From: Magnetococcales bacterium | GTDB lineage: Bacteria > Pseudomonadota > Magnetococcia > Magnetococcales > JADFYX01 | Assembly: GCA_015232405.1 (NCBI GenBank) | Contig: JADFZS010000009.1 | Coordinates: 1-64,000, forward strand | Direction of reading: 5' to 3' | DNA length: 64,000 nt | Part shown: in pieces, positions 43,999 to 54,081 of the stretch | Layout: every line of letters starts with the position of its first letter | How positions within the stretch are numbered: the stretch's first letter is position 1 | The notes under the pieces: model-generated | What the model saw: the letters and a program-made list of their open reading frames with translations, nothing else | Databases searched by the model: none | What the model was told of the DNA's origin: nothing | Position numbers and translations under genes: made by a program

Positions 43999-45518
43999 GG
44001 TAATTCACATCCCAACATAAGACACAATTCCAAGGGTATTCCAGATAGTGGTAACACTCGTCCTGCAACCCCAGCCTCGATTGCAGAGCGTGGCATCAGT
44101 TCAGACTCAGCAGTGCTCGGATCTTGAACAATAGTCACCCCACCTTTATCGATTATTTTTCCCAACCCCTTGGTACCATCCGAATTTGCTCCAGTCAATA
44201 GAACACCGATTACCTCTTTGGGATATGCCATTATGGCACTTTCAAATAAAATATCTATTGCAGGACGTGAATAGTTGAATTTGGGATCGTTACTCAACGA
44301 CAAAGATCCTGTTGCCTCAACCATAAGATGAAAACCAGGGGGAGCAATATAGACAAATCCTGGCTTCATCACCTGTTTGTCAAACGCATCCATCACTGTC
44401 AGCTGACTGTGGTTATCTAAATAAGCGGCGAGATATTCAGAATCGGCATCCATAGCTAGATGTTGCACAACAACCAATGGAACAGGTAAATTTTTGGGTA
44501 GGGCGCTTAAAATCATCCGCAACGCAACCATTCCACCAGCAGAACAGCCGATCACCACCACCTTAAAGGTCCGTTTAGGAATATTGAGAATATCTCCATC
44601 ACTTTTTGCTACACGTCTGTCACCACTCTCCCGTCTATCCACCCTATCCCGTCTATCTCTATTACTGAGTACACGAGTATTGGTGACACGTTTTTGGAAG
44701 ATACGCCATTTATCAGAAATGGGAAGGAAATGGTTCTCTACATCAGAAAACCTTAAAGTTTCACGACTGCCCAGACATAAGACCCCCCCATGAACCAGAC
44801 TATCATGGAGAAGTTTTAACACCCGATTTTGCAGGGTGCTGTCAAAGTAGATCAATACATTACGACATAAAACCAGATGAACCTCGGTAAAAACACTATC
44901 TGTGGCCAGGTTAAGAGAAGAGAAAACAATATTTTTCACCAATGATGGATCAATACGGGCATGCTTGTTTTCCACATTATAGTAGTCAGCCAGAGATCTA
45001 CTACCACCCGCCTTTTTATAATTGGATTCACTAGCGACAAGATCTTCTGTTCTATAGAGAGCTTCGGCTGCCTTTTGTAAGGAGTCGTTATTAAAGTCGG
45101 TGGCATAAATACGCACCTTTCCCATCAACCCCTCCTCTTCAAGGAGGATCGCCATGGAGTAGACCTCCTCACCTGTAGAACATCCAGCATGCCAGATATT
45201 TACAAAAGGGTAGGTCTTTAAGATAGATACAACCCGATCACGAACTATGCGGAAAAAATGTGGATCACGAAAAAACTCTGTAAAGGTGACAGAGAGGCTG
45301 TATAGAAGCTCATTAAAAAATTTTTGATCATGAATAATGCGGGGTATAGCCTCAGATATTTTATCGATACCACATGATTTTAGACAATATAGTAGTCTGC
45401 GACGTAGAGAGGCTTGGGCGTAGTGACGAATATCAAAGCCACAACGATGACGCAGTGCCTCAAGAAGAAGTCGTATCTCAAGCTCCTGAGTATTATCGTT
45501 ACCCATGGACGATCTCAC
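43995..45518 (-). CDS. CheR-CheB fusion (receptor methyltransferase plus methylesterase)
   Basis: Residues 1 to about 275 are CheR: an N-terminal helical domain, then the SAM motif NIWHAGCSTGEEVYSMA and LVLCRNVLIYFD. Residues about 310-507 are the CheB esterase domain with the triad in VIGCSAGG (Ser), VVQHLA (His) and LTGANSDGTKG (Asp). The linker is rich in Arg and Asp (RDRRDRVDRRESGDRR). The CheB receiver is absent. A separate cheR-cheB pair with the same order lies 12 kb upstream in the same run. GTG 45518 overlaps the previous stop; ATG 45506 with AGGAAGG upstream is an alternative. No methyl-accepting receptor is encoded nearby. Confidence 0.92.
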   Translation of the reverse strand: MRSSMGNDNTQELEIRLLLEALRHRCGFDIRHYAQASLRRRLLYCLKSCGIDKISEAIPRIIHDQKFFNELLYSLSVTFTEFFRDPHFFRIVRDRVVSILKTYPFVNIWHAGCSTGEEVYSMAILLEEEGLMGKVRIYATDFNNDSLQKAAEALYRTEDLVASESNYKKAGGSRSLADYYNVENKHARIDPSLVKNIVFSSLNLATDSVFTEVHLVLCRNVLIYFDSTLQNRVLKLLHDSLVHGGVLCLGSRETLRFSDVENHFLPISDKWRIFQKRVTNTRVLSNRDRRDRVDRRESGDRRVAKSDGDILNIPKRTFKVVVIGCSAGGMVALRMILSALPKNLPVPLVVVQHLAMDADSEYLAAYLDNHSQLTVMDAFDKQVMKPGFVYIAPPGFHLMVEATGSLSLSNDPKFNYSRPAIDILFESAIMAYPKEVIGVLLTGANSDGTKGLGKIIDKGGVTIVQDPSTAESELMPRSAIEAGVAGRVLPLSGIPLELCLMLGCELP

Positions 45519-48500
45519 CCTTCCTCTTGGGTAATGGTAATACCAATAAGCTCGGCCAATGCTTGCAAATGTTTATGTGCTTCGACAAAATCATATTTTT
45601 CGATAGCAGACTCCAACAACCCCATGGTTTCCGAGTTAACTTCCTGCCCAATTTTAGTTTTTAATGTTGCCAACTGTTTTTTGGCACGGAAACGTTTTTT
45701 CTTAAGAGAGATAGCCAACTCATTAATCTCTTTTTCTATCTCATCTAATTGGGCCTCATGGTGGGAAGAGTTGTTGGTATTTGTATCATCACCAGCTTTA
45801 TTCATAGCTGAAATGGAACGCATGACCAAATTACAGGCTACGGTAAATGCCTCCATCATATCCAACCAATCATCAGGACGGTTCTCTATGATAGCTTTTT
45901 CCAAATTGGAAGCGGCAAGGTTTAACTCCGTGGCAGCCAGATTTCCCGACATACCACGCACACTATGTAGCAGTCGTCTAGCAGTTGGAATATCCTCTTT
46001 AACATCATCAAACAGACAATTTCTGACATCCTCGACAACAGTAGAGAACTCCTGGACAAAATCCTCTAAAAGAGCCATATAAAGCTCCTGGTTACCATCT
46101 AACCGCTCGACACCAACCTCAACATCAATTCCGGCTAAAAACTCTGGCAGTGTAGAGTCTTCAGAGTTGCTGATCTTCTTTGGAGACACCACTACTTGCG
46201 ATCTATCTTTTTCTGGAATCAATCTTATCATGGCATCAAAGAGCTTTTTCTTATCAATGGGCTTGGGAATATGATCGTTCATACCGGAAGCCAAACAGAG
46301 CTGCCTGTCCTCTTCAAGAGCATGAGCAGTTACTGCAATGATGGGTACATCTTTGCCATAAGCCAATTTACGTATGTGGCTGGTGGTCACAAACCCATCC
46401 ATTTCAGGCATCTGAATATCCATCAAAATCACATCAAATTCTACACTCTCAACCATACGAATGGCATCCATACCATTATCTACAATCTGAACTTCAAGAC
46501 CGACATTACCGAGAATTTCTGCGGCAACCTGCTGGTTAATATGGTTATCTTCAACCAACAACACATGGCAACCAGCAATTTTTTTTGTCACATCATCAAG
46601 ATAGTCAGGGCTTATCTGTAGAGTAAATTCTTCAACCTCTCCACTTTTCACTGGCTCACCAGCTGTTCGCAAAGCAAAAGCAGCGGAAAATTGAAAATTA
46701 CTGCCTTGCCCAGGTGTGCTCTGAACCTGGATTATACCACCCATTTTTTCAACCAGACGCTTACAGATAGTCAACCCCAAGCCAGTACCACCATATTTTC
46801 TTGATGTGGAACTATCCTCTTGAATAAAAGGCTGAAACAACGATTCGATATACTCAGTACTCATACCAATACCGGTATCCCTGACAGAAAACATCAGTAC
46901 AACCTCATCTTTTTGTTGGGATACAACCGAAACTGTAACCCCTATTTCACCTTCATCTGTGAATTTTATCGCGTTGGCAATCAGGTTCATTAAAACCTGT
47001 TCCAAGCGCAGGGAGTCACCAACCAACATATCGGGATATTTGGCTGGTAGGTGCATCTGTAGGGTGACACTCTTCTCCGCCACTTTTTCGGAAAAAAGAT
47101 CTGCCAGGTTATTCAACAGATTGGAGAGCTTGAAATCGACCATTTCAAGTTCCAACTTACCCGCTTCAATTTTAGAAAAATCTAGGATATCATCAATTAT
47201 CCGTAACAAAAAACGTGATGAGTTCATCACTTTTTTGAGGAAGTTTTGTGTTCTATCAGGTGGTTCAGTGAGCAGGGCTTGATCGGTTAGACCAATGATG
47301 GCGTTCATTGGCGTTCTTATTTCATGGCTCATATGGGCCAAAAAGCGATCCTTGGCCTTGCTAGCCTTTTTCTCGGCAATCAACAGCTGTTTCTCTTTTT
47401 CCAACAGCTCCTCCTCTGCCCGTTTATACTCTGTAATATCTTTGGCAACCAGAATAATGCCAGAGACCTCTTTATTGGCGTTGTAGAGTATGGACGATGA
47501 GATCAATACCTGCACTGTACATCCATCTAAAGATCGAAAATTATCCTCAGAGTTTTGTGACTCATTGTGGGCTTTAATGCTGTCTACACACACCGTCATC
47601 TCATTGTCATCAAGACCATCTAAGATATAGCTGGAGAAAAACTCCGATATATTTTGCCCAACCAAATCAGCCTCAGAGCCTGCCAACATTTGACATGCAG
47701 GTTCATTTACCCTTTGGATCAACCCTTTTGTTGATAGAACAATCAGGGCATCGCCCATGGAATCGATGATGCTCTGGGTGTAGGCGTTGGATTGGGTTAT
47801 GAAATCCTTTTGTTGGTTCAGCTCCTTATGGGCATCTTCAGCAGCCTCCAAGGTTCCGACCAAAGCACGGGAAAACTGTTTGCGGTCAGTGATATCACGG
47901 AAAAAAGCGGTTAGATGTGTACCATCTTCACATGAAAATGATGATATCGATACCTCAAGGCTGATCCGCTTGCCGTCAGCACGTAACCCCAAGGTGTCCA
48001 CCATTCTTGAATTGCCACCGATCTCCTTGCCACAGTTCATTTTTTCAATATATCGGGATAGACCCTGCCTATGTTGCTGCCTTAGCTCAGGAGGGACAAT
48101 CTTCTCGGCAATATCTTTTCCCAGAATCTCATGCTGTTTAAAACCAAATAGATTTTCTGCTGCCGGATTAAACTCAACCACAATGCCATTGGTATCAATA
48201 CAGATAATTGCATCCAAGGCATTTTCCATGGTTGCTTGGAGTCGGCTCTCTCTATCAATTGCCCTGATGGTGACACTTTGGTGACTTATACGGAGCTGCT
48301 CTTCAACCTCTTTACGTCTTTTTACCTCCCTCTCAAGCTCTTTTTTCTGTTCAGCCAGAAGCAATATGGAGTCCTCTCTTGCCCGTTTTTCATTCCACAG
48401 CTTTAAAAAAACACTCACCCTGGCCAGCAGAATTTTGTCTTTAAGGGGCTTTTGAATAAAGTCCACCGCCTCCAATTTATTGTATGCTGCCACCACATGC

Positions 48501-48784
48501 TGGTCATCCATATCGTATGCGGTTATAAACAGTATGGGCAGGTTTTTGGTAGCCTCATTTTTACGCAACTCTCTTGCGACCTCAAAGCCATCCATCACTG
48601 GCATGATCACATCTAAAAGAACAACTGCAAAATCATGTTCACGACACAGTTTTAGAGCCAACTCACCTGTTTGTGCTTCTAGAATCTCGACGTTGGTTAC
48701 CGATAATATGCGTCTTAAAACGACTATATTAGGTCTCTGATCATCAACAATTAGAATTTTTGATTTTTGTTGCAGCTGGGTCAT
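45515..48784 (-). CDS. Hybrid histidine kinase REC-PAS-PAS-HK-REC-HPt
   Basis: The 1089-residue cytoplasmic protein begins with a receiver (ILIVDDQRPNI, VVLLDVIMPVMDG, QKPL) and a coiled coil. Two PAS domains follow (about 205-325 and 340-460), then HisKA (AHMSHEIRTPMNAIIGL), HATPase (YGGTGLGLTICKRL) and a second receiver (LLVEDNHINQQ, VILMDIQMPEMDG). An HPt domain with its histidine in RLLHSVRGMSGNLAA comes next, and a C-terminal helical region of about 65 residues resembles the end of the 939-residue-ORF kinase at 49722. The N-terminal receiver suggests it is itself switched by another kinase. It is packed between the REC-HATPase gene and the CheR-CheB gene. Confidence 0.92.
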   Translation of the reverse strand: MTQLQQKSKILIVDDQRPNIVVLRRILSVTNVEILEAQTGELALKLCREHDFAVVLLDVIMPVMDGFEVARELRKNEATKNLPILFITAYDMDDQHVVAAYNKLEAVDFIQKPLKDKILLARVSVFLKLWNEKRAREDSILLLAEQKKELEREVKRRKEVEEQLRISHQSVTIRAIDRESRLQATMENALDAIICIDTNGIVVEFNPAAENLFGFKQHEILGKDIAEKIVPPELRQQHRQGLSRYIEKMNCGKEIGGNSRMVDTLGLRADGKRISLEVSISSFSCEDGTHLTAFFRDITDRKQFSRALVGTLEAAEDAHKELNQQKDFITQSNAYTQSIIDSMGDALIVLSTKGLIQRVNEPACQMLAGSEADLVGQNISEFFSSYILDGLDDNEMTVCVDSIKAHNESQNSEDNFRSLDGCTVQVLISSSILYNANKEVSGIILVAKDITEYKRAEEELLEKEKQLLIAEKKASKAKDRFLAHMSHEIRTPMNAIIGLTDQALLTEPPDRTQNFLKKVMNSSRFLLRIIDDILDFSKIEAGKLELEMVDFKLSNLLNNLADLFSEKVAEKSVTLQMHLPAKYPDMLVGDSLRLEQVLMNLIANAIKFTDEGEIGVTVSVVSQQKDEVVLMFSVRDTGIGMSTEYIESLFQPFIQEDSSTSRKYGGTGLGLTICKRLVEKMGGIIQVQSTPGQGSNFQFSAAFALRTAGEPVKSGEVEEFTLQISPDYLDDVTKKIAGCHVLLVEDNHINQQVAAEILGNVGLEVQIVDNGMDAIRMVESVEFDVILMDIQMPEMDGFVTTSHIRKLAYGKDVPIIAVTAHALEEDRQLCLASGMNDHIPKPIDKKKLFDAMIRLIPEKDRSQVVVSPKKISNSEDSTLPEFLAGIDVEVGVERLDGNQELYMALLEDFVQEFSTVVEDVRNCLFDDVKEDIPTARRLLHSVRGMSGNLAATELNLAASNLEKAIIENRPDDWLDMMEAFTVACNLVMRSISAMNKAGDDTNTNNSSHHEAQLDEIEKEINELAISLKKKRFRAKKQLATLKTKIGQEVNSETMGLLESAIEKYDFVEAHKHLQALAELIGITITQEEG

Positions 48785-48801
48785 AACGGTTCTATACCTA
48801 C

Positions 48802-49719
48802 CTATTGGCTCTCATTAGGTTTGTCGTCAGAGTTACGTTTAATAACAGCCAACACTTCATTACCTTTATTTTGATAATTAATGGAGTCAAAGCTTACCTT
48901 TAGTGCCATGGCAATTCCACGCCCATGGGTATCAAATACCCGGCTGGGATCGATCTCCATGTATGGCTCCCAATCAAAACCTTCACCCTCATCAACAATC
49001 AAAAAGCGCAATTCATCATCTAGCTTTTCATACTCTACGACCACCTTTTTATTCAGATTTTCAGGCAGCTGTAAACGACGATTGACCTCTTGTTTCCATC
49101 GATCTTTTTCATTAAGGATAGTTTTTTCTCTGTAGGTTATCCCTAGATTACCGTGTTCCACCCCATTCATGAGTAGCTCCAAAAGCCCCAAAACACTGCG
49201 TTGGGGATCAGGACATAACCTTGCCAAACGTACCGCTAGTTCATGGGCATCATCTGTGGTTCTGATACTAAAGAAACCTCTATCCAGATAATCAAAATAG
49301 CCATCCTCATTAGCATCTACCTCTTCTTTGAGGTTTTTGCTATCGGCAATATCCTCAAGAACAGATTTAACAACCGCTTTTAATATTTTGGAGTCAATTG
49401 GCTTGGTTAGATAATATGAAGCACCAACCTCCAAACCTTTTACAATTTCTTCTGGATTGGAGTTTGCCGTGGTAAAGATTACCGGTATTTCAGAGGTCAC
49501 CTCATCATTTTTTAATCTCTGACACACCTCATAACCGTCCATTTCAGGCATGATGACATCAAGTAGAATCAGATCTGGCAACTCAGCAGCCGCCAATGCC
49601 AAAGCCTGTTCACCGTTATTGGCAACCAATATGTCATAATCAGCCTCTAGAATACCCCCAAGAAGTGATATGTGACCTGGTGAGTCATCGACCAGCATAA
49701 GTTTGGCTGTAATCGACAT
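48802..49719 (-). CDS. REC-HATPase protein (RsbW-like output)
   Basis: The 305-residue protein has an N-terminal receiver (LMLVDDSPGHI, LILLDVIMPEMDG, TKPI) and a C-terminal GHKL ATPase domain with LLELLMNGVEHGNLG (N box) and DEGEGFDWEPY plus THGRGIAMA (G boxes). There is no HisKA helix, so it resembles phospho-regulated anti-sigma-factor-type serine kinases such as RsbW rather than a histidine kinase. No anti-anti-sigma (STAS) or SpoIIE partner is visible in the window. An AAAAGGAA ribosome site precedes ATG 49719, 2 nt after the upstream gene. Confidence 0.88.
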   Translation of the reverse strand: MSITAKLMLVDDSPGHISLLGGILEADYDILVANNGEQALALAAAELPDLILLDVIMPEMDGYEVCQRLKNDEVTSEIPVIFTTANSNPEEIVKGLEVGASYYLTKPIDSKILKAVVKSVLEDIADSKNLKEEVDANEDGYFDYLDRGFFSIRTTDDAHELAVRLARLCPDPQRSVLGLLELLMNGVEHGNLGITYREKTILNEKDRWKQEVNRRLQLPENLNKKVVVEYEKLDDELRFLIVDEGEGFDWEPYMEIDPSRVFDTHGRGIAMALKVSFDSINYQNKGNEVLAVIKRNSDDKPNESQ

Positions 49720-49721
49720 TA

Positions 49722-52460
49722 TTATTCCTTTTTCTCGCTATCTAAATCTATTTTCAAGCTTTCGCTAATTAGATTCAATTTCTGTTTTGCCTGTTCAAAA
49801 TCAAACTGTCCAAGATCTGCCTCAAGCTGATCCATCTCTTTGCTCACTCCCATATTGCGCACCATTGGTTTTAAGGTTTGCAACAATTTACCAGCTTTAA
49901 ACCGTTTATTCTGGATATTATCACTCAACTCTATTATCAGTGACTTAACATCCTCAATATCTACCGCCTCGCCACCCTGTTCAGACTCCTCTTTGATGGC
50001 ATCCTCTTTTGCCTTCGCTTTTTTAAGAGGCTCAATGGAGGTGATAACCTGATCTGATAATTTGGCAAATATCTCTAAAAGAGCGGGCCACTGTTCTTTA
50101 TCCTCTTTTATTATACTATTTTCCAGCTCAGTGGCAGCTTTTGTCAGCTCAACCATACCGAGATTACCAGCCAAACCTCTCACAGTATGGACATGGCGAC
50201 GAGCATTTTCGGGGTCTTCGGATCTGTGTCCTGTCAAACCACGCTCCACATGTTTTACCACATCGTTAAACTCATCGGAAAATTTAATAAGCAAGGTGCG
50301 GTATAACTGGCTATTATTATCCACTTGGCTTAAACCAGTATCGGTATCGATTCCCGGTAGTTCACCGCCAAATGGCTGCTCTTCAATCTGTACTGAACTA
50401 CTCGCCACAACTTGACTTTTTGACTGTTTGGAGAGAGGCAGCCATTTTTGCAAGGCAGCAAACAGCTGTTTTTTATCAATAGGTTTAGCCACATGGTCAT
50501 TCATACCAGCAGCCAAACATTTCACCCTGTCCCCCTCCATGGCATATGCTGTCATGGCGATGATGGGAATTTTCTCAAAGTCCGGCATCTGCCTTATTTT
50601 TCCGGTGGCGGTATAGCCATCCATCTCCGGCATCTGGATATCCATCAAAATCAGGTCAAAGGTAGATGCCTGCACCTTCTCCACACCATCTAGACCGTTG
50701 CTTGCCATCTCAACTTCAATACCAACATTTTCCAGAATCTCTCTGATAACCTGTTGATTAATAGCATTATCTTCCACCAGAAGAACTCTGGTAGAAGTAA
50801 ATTTCAAAGTAAACTCCTCTCTGTTTTGATCATCCTTTTTGTTGGTGAAGGTGTCGGTCATATCCCGGTTGAATATGCTTATTATGGCCTCATACAACAA
50901 AGAACGGGTAGCAGGCTTGGAGAGAAAAGCGTGGACTCCAGCCTCAATTGCCTTTTTGCTGACCTCATCCCGACCAAAAGCGGTGAGCATGATAATTCTT
51001 GGGCAATCTTTATCCTGCAATATTATACCAGCTGTCTCAATGCCGTCCATCTCCGGCATCCGCCAATCCATAAGAACAAGGGGGAACGGCTCTCCAGCTT
51101 TTTTGGCCTTTTCCAACTCCTCCAAAGCAAGGGGGCCAGACTCCACCAATGTAGGCTGAAATGACAATGTCTCCAGATCATCTCGCAAGGTCTCCCTTGC
51201 CACCTTGTTGTCATCACAGACAAGTACTTTCATACTGTGAAGATCTTTTGGTAGCCCCAACCTGGGCTTTCTTTTACCTTTTGACCGTTTAAAAACAGTG
51301 GTAAAAGAGAAAACACTACCCTTTCCTGGTGTGCTCTCTACCTTGAATTTACCCCCCATCATCTCAACAATATGTTTGCAGATTGTAAGACCTAAACCAG
51401 TTCCACCATATTTTCTGGTGGTGGAGTCATCAGCCTGCACAAAAGCACTGAATAACTTGGGAATTCTATCAGAATCCATTCCTATTCCGGTATCACTCAC
51501 GGAAAAAGAGAGATTTATATGGTCGGTACTCTCCTCGATAATGGAGACCTTGATTACTATTTCACCCTCTTTGGTGAATTTAACTGCATTACCCAAAAGA
51601 TTAATCAACACCTGCTCTAAACGAACTGAATCACCTATGAGATGGCAAGCGTTATTCTCTGGTAGAGATTGTACCAGTTCCAACCCTTTGTCAGAGACCT
51701 GCTTTTTAAATACATCGGCAAGCCTTTCAAATATCTCTTCAAGGTTGAAAGGGGCTGAGTCAAGCTGCAATCGCCCTGCCTCAATTTTAGAAACATCCAA
51801 TATATCGTTGATTAAACTCAACAGTGAATATGAAGAGCTTTTTATCTTATTGAGATAATCCCTGACCTTTGGTGACAGCTCGGCTTTTATCGCCAGATCT
51901 GAAAGACCGATAATGGCGGTCATGGGGGTACGAATCTCATGGCTCATATTGGCCAAAAACGCACTCTTGGCACGATTGGCAGTCTCAGCAGCCTCTTTGG
52001 ACTGTTTCATGGAGATCTCTGCCTGACGGCGTTTTTCAATTTCATCTTCAAGATCTTTATTTTTCTGCCTTAGCTCACGGTTAAGTGCGCTCTTTTTCAA
52101 ACAGCCTTCAATATGTATGGATAGCTCTTTTAGATCTGGTGGCTTCAACATGTAGCCAGAAGCACCACGATTTAATGCCTCAACAGCATTCTGCATATCA
52201 CCATAACCTGTAAGAACAATTGCCTGTATCTCACTGTTAAGTTCAGCCACCTTGGATAGTAGTTCCAAGCCATCCATCCCTGGCATTCGCAGATCGGTTA
52301 TTAAAATATCTATATTGTTGTTATTTATAATCTCCAGACCATCCTTACCAGAAGAGGCGGTAAAAACCGTATGAGATTGCAGACGCAGCTCACTTGCCAA
52401 AGCTTGTATAATGGCGGGCTCGTCATCTACCAACAATATTGTTGCTTTTATGCTATCCAT
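49722..52460 (-). CDS. Hybrid histidine kinase REC-HK-REC-REC-HPt
   Basis: From ATG 52460 the protein has 912 residues. It starts with a receiver (ILLVDDEPAII, ILITDLRMPGMDG) and a coiled coil, then HisKA (ANMSHEIRTPMTAIIGL) and HATPase (YGGTGLGLTICKHI). Two more receivers follow (VLVCDDNKVAR with LVLMDWRMPEMDG, and VLLVEDNAINQQ with LILMDIQMPEMDG). An HPt with acceptor HVHTVRGLAGNLGM is next, and a helical C-terminus resembles that of the 1089-residue kinase. No PAS or membrane sensor is present, so input must come through the N-terminal receiver or a partner. The track start at 52541 lies inside the previous gene; TGAGGC before 52460 supports the later start. Confidence 0.92.
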   Translation of the reverse strand: MDSIKATILLVDDEPAIIQALASELRLQSHTVFTASSGKDGLEIINNNNIDILITDLRMPGMDGLELLSKVAELNSEIQAIVLTGYGDMQNAVEALNRGASGYMLKPPDLKELSIHIEGCLKKSALNRELRQKNKDLEDEIEKRRQAEISMKQSKEAAETANRAKSAFLANMSHEIRTPMTAIIGLSDLAIKAELSPKVRDYLNKIKSSSYSLLSLINDILDVSKIEAGRLQLDSAPFNLEEIFERLADVFKKQVSDKGLELVQSLPENNACHLIGDSVRLEQVLINLLGNAVKFTKEGEIVIKVSIIEESTDHINLSFSVSDTGIGMDSDRIPKLFSAFVQADDSTTRKYGGTGLGLTICKHIVEMMGGKFKVESTPGKGSVFSFTTVFKRSKGKRKPRLGLPKDLHSMKVLVCDDNKVARETLRDDLETLSFQPTLVESGPLALEELEKAKKAGEPFPLVLMDWRMPEMDGIETAGIILQDKDCPRIIMLTAFGRDEVSKKAIEAGVHAFLSKPATRSLLYEAIISIFNRDMTDTFTNKKDDQNREEFTLKFTSTRVLLVEDNAINQQVIREILENVGIEVEMASNGLDGVEKVQASTFDLILMDIQMPEMDGYTATGKIRQMPDFEKIPIIAMTAYAMEGDRVKCLAAGMNDHVAKPIDKKQLFAALQKWLPLSKQSKSQVVASSSVQIEEQPFGGELPGIDTDTGLSQVDNNSQLYRTLLIKFSDEFNDVVKHVERGLTGHRSEDPENARRHVHTVRGLAGNLGMVELTKAATELENSIIKEDKEQWPALLEIFAKLSDQVITSIEPLKKAKAKEDAIKEESEQGGEAVDIEDVKSLIIELSDNIQNKRFKAGKLLQTLKPMVRNMGVSKEMDQLEADLGQFDFEQAKQKLNLISESLKIDLDSEKKE

Positions 52461-52470
52461 ATAATTAGCC

Positions 52471-53967
52471 TCATGCTGCTGGCAATTGAATTTTGAATGT
52501 TGCACCCTTACCAAGTTGGCTATCAACATGGATACGCCCATTCATCTCTTGTACAATACCGCGAATTATGTGTAGCCCCAAGCCTGTCCCTTGCCCCACC
52601 TCTTTGGTGGTAAAAAAAGGCTCCAAACAACGGTCTCTATCATGGGTGGACATGCCAATACCGTTATCTGCAACCTCTAATATTACCCATTTGTTGTCGT
52701 CAGAAGCATAGAGGCGCAAGGCAATTTTTTTCTGAAAGCTGCTATCCTCTGACCGTTTTTTATCAACCGCATGACGGGCATTGGATAGAAGGTTGACCAC
52801 CACCTGTTCAAAACGCCCTGCATGTAAAGAGACCTCTGGTAGATTTTCACCAATTTGCATATCCAGTTCAATCTCATGGATACGAAACTGCTCCTGGAAA
52901 AACAGCAGGGCCTCATTTGCTGGTACTGCCAGATCTGTTGCTTCTGGTGGTTCATCACTCTCACCCCGGGCAAAAGCTCGCATATGGGTTATGATGGTTG
53001 TGGCCCGCTTCATCTGCTGGTCAATCTCTTTTGTCGCCTCGGTCACACGCTCTGCAGATACCGATCCCCGGCCCACATCGTTACCTAAACTTTGCGACCA
53101 GATACGGATAACAGCCAGAGGCTGGTTTAGCTCATGGGCTATACCAGCAGCCATCTCACCCATGGCAGTTAGACGACCGGTATGGACTAGCTGGGCCTCT
53201 CTCTCCCGCAAGATTGTCTGGGAACGTTTATAGTCGGTAATATCTTTGGCAACCAGTACCACACCCGTTACCTCTTCGGTTAGATCACGGTGTACAGAAC
53301 CGGAGAGCAGTACCGGGGTCTCACGATCATTTTTTGAGACAATGGTGGTATCAAAACTACTTAGAAAACCATTTTTTAGTAGATCTTCAAACCCATTTTC
53401 GCCAAAAATTGAGTGCATAGAGGCGAAGTTTTCAAGCTTTTTGCCCACCATCTCCTCTTCACTATATTCCAACATATCACAGGCAAGGCGATTGACCGTC
53501 TGCACAGTGCCATCTGGTGATATGACTATCAGAGCATCAGCCATTGACTCAATGATACTCTCCAGATAACGCAGGTTTAAAACAAGTTGTCGTTTCATCT
53601 CCACCTGTTTTATACAACGCCCAAGATGTATACCCAGCTCATCCAGATCAACAGGTTTCAACATATAGGCTACAGCACCGTTGTTCAGGGCTTTAATTGC
53701 GTTACTCATATCCCCATGTCCGGTCAAGACAATGGAACATATACCCTCTCGCACATCTGGTACTTTGGTGAGAAGCTCCAGCCCTCCCATACCCGGCATA
53801 CGTAGATCGGTTATCATGATATCTATACTTTGCTCGGCTAAAACCTCCAAAGCTTTGATACCAGACGAGGCGGTATAAACACTGTGGCCATTAATCTCAA
53901 GCCAGTCTTGCAGCCCTTCGACTATTCCAACTTCATCGTCTACTACCAATACAGTTGCCTTTTTCAC
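52471..53967 (-). CDS. REC-PAS-histidine kinase (paralogue 3 of 3)
   Basis: The 498-residue protein has a receiver at about 5-120 (VLVVDDEVGIV, IMITDLRMPGMGG, LKPV), a PAS domain (about 135-255), HisKA with acceptor in GEMAAGIAHELNQPLAVIRI and an HATPase domain (DNGIGMSTHDR, GTGLGLHIIRGI). The ELNQPL-type dimerisation motif marks the HK4-like class. GTG is the start, with TAGGAG eight bases upstream. It is one of three tandem relatives that share the same architecture. A gap of 114 nt separates it from the next upstream gene, one of the larger gaps in the run. Confidence 0.92.
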   Translation of the reverse strand: MKKATVLVVDDEVGIVEGLQDWLEINGHSVYTASSGIKALEVLAEQSIDIMITDLRMPGMGGLELLTKVPDVREGICSIVLTGHGDMSNAIKALNNGAVAYMLKPVDLDELGIHLGRCIKQVEMKRQLVLNLRYLESIIESMADALIVISPDGTVQTVNRLACDMLEYSEEEMVGKKLENFASMHSIFGENGFEDLLKNGFLSSFDTTIVSKNDRETPVLLSGSVHRDLTEEVTGVVLVAKDITDYKRSQTILREREAQLVHTGRLTAMGEMAAGIAHELNQPLAVIRIWSQSLGNDVGRGSVSAERVTEATKEIDQQMKRATTIITHMRAFARGESDEPPEATDLAVPANEALLFFQEQFRIHEIELDMQIGENLPEVSLHAGRFEQVVVNLLSNARHAVDKKRSEDSSFQKKIALRLYASDDNKWVILEVADNGIGMSTHDRDRCLEPFFTTKEVGQGTGLGLHIIRGIVQEMNGRIHVDSQLGKGATFKIQLPAA

Positions 53968-54081
53968 GCTTTTCTCCTAAACCTTCTAATTAAGGGTACT
54001 AAAAGCTTAAATACCAAGGAAATTATTTACATTTCAGCCCCTTGGAGCCGGGTTGAAAATAGATAAAAAATGGACCAATAC

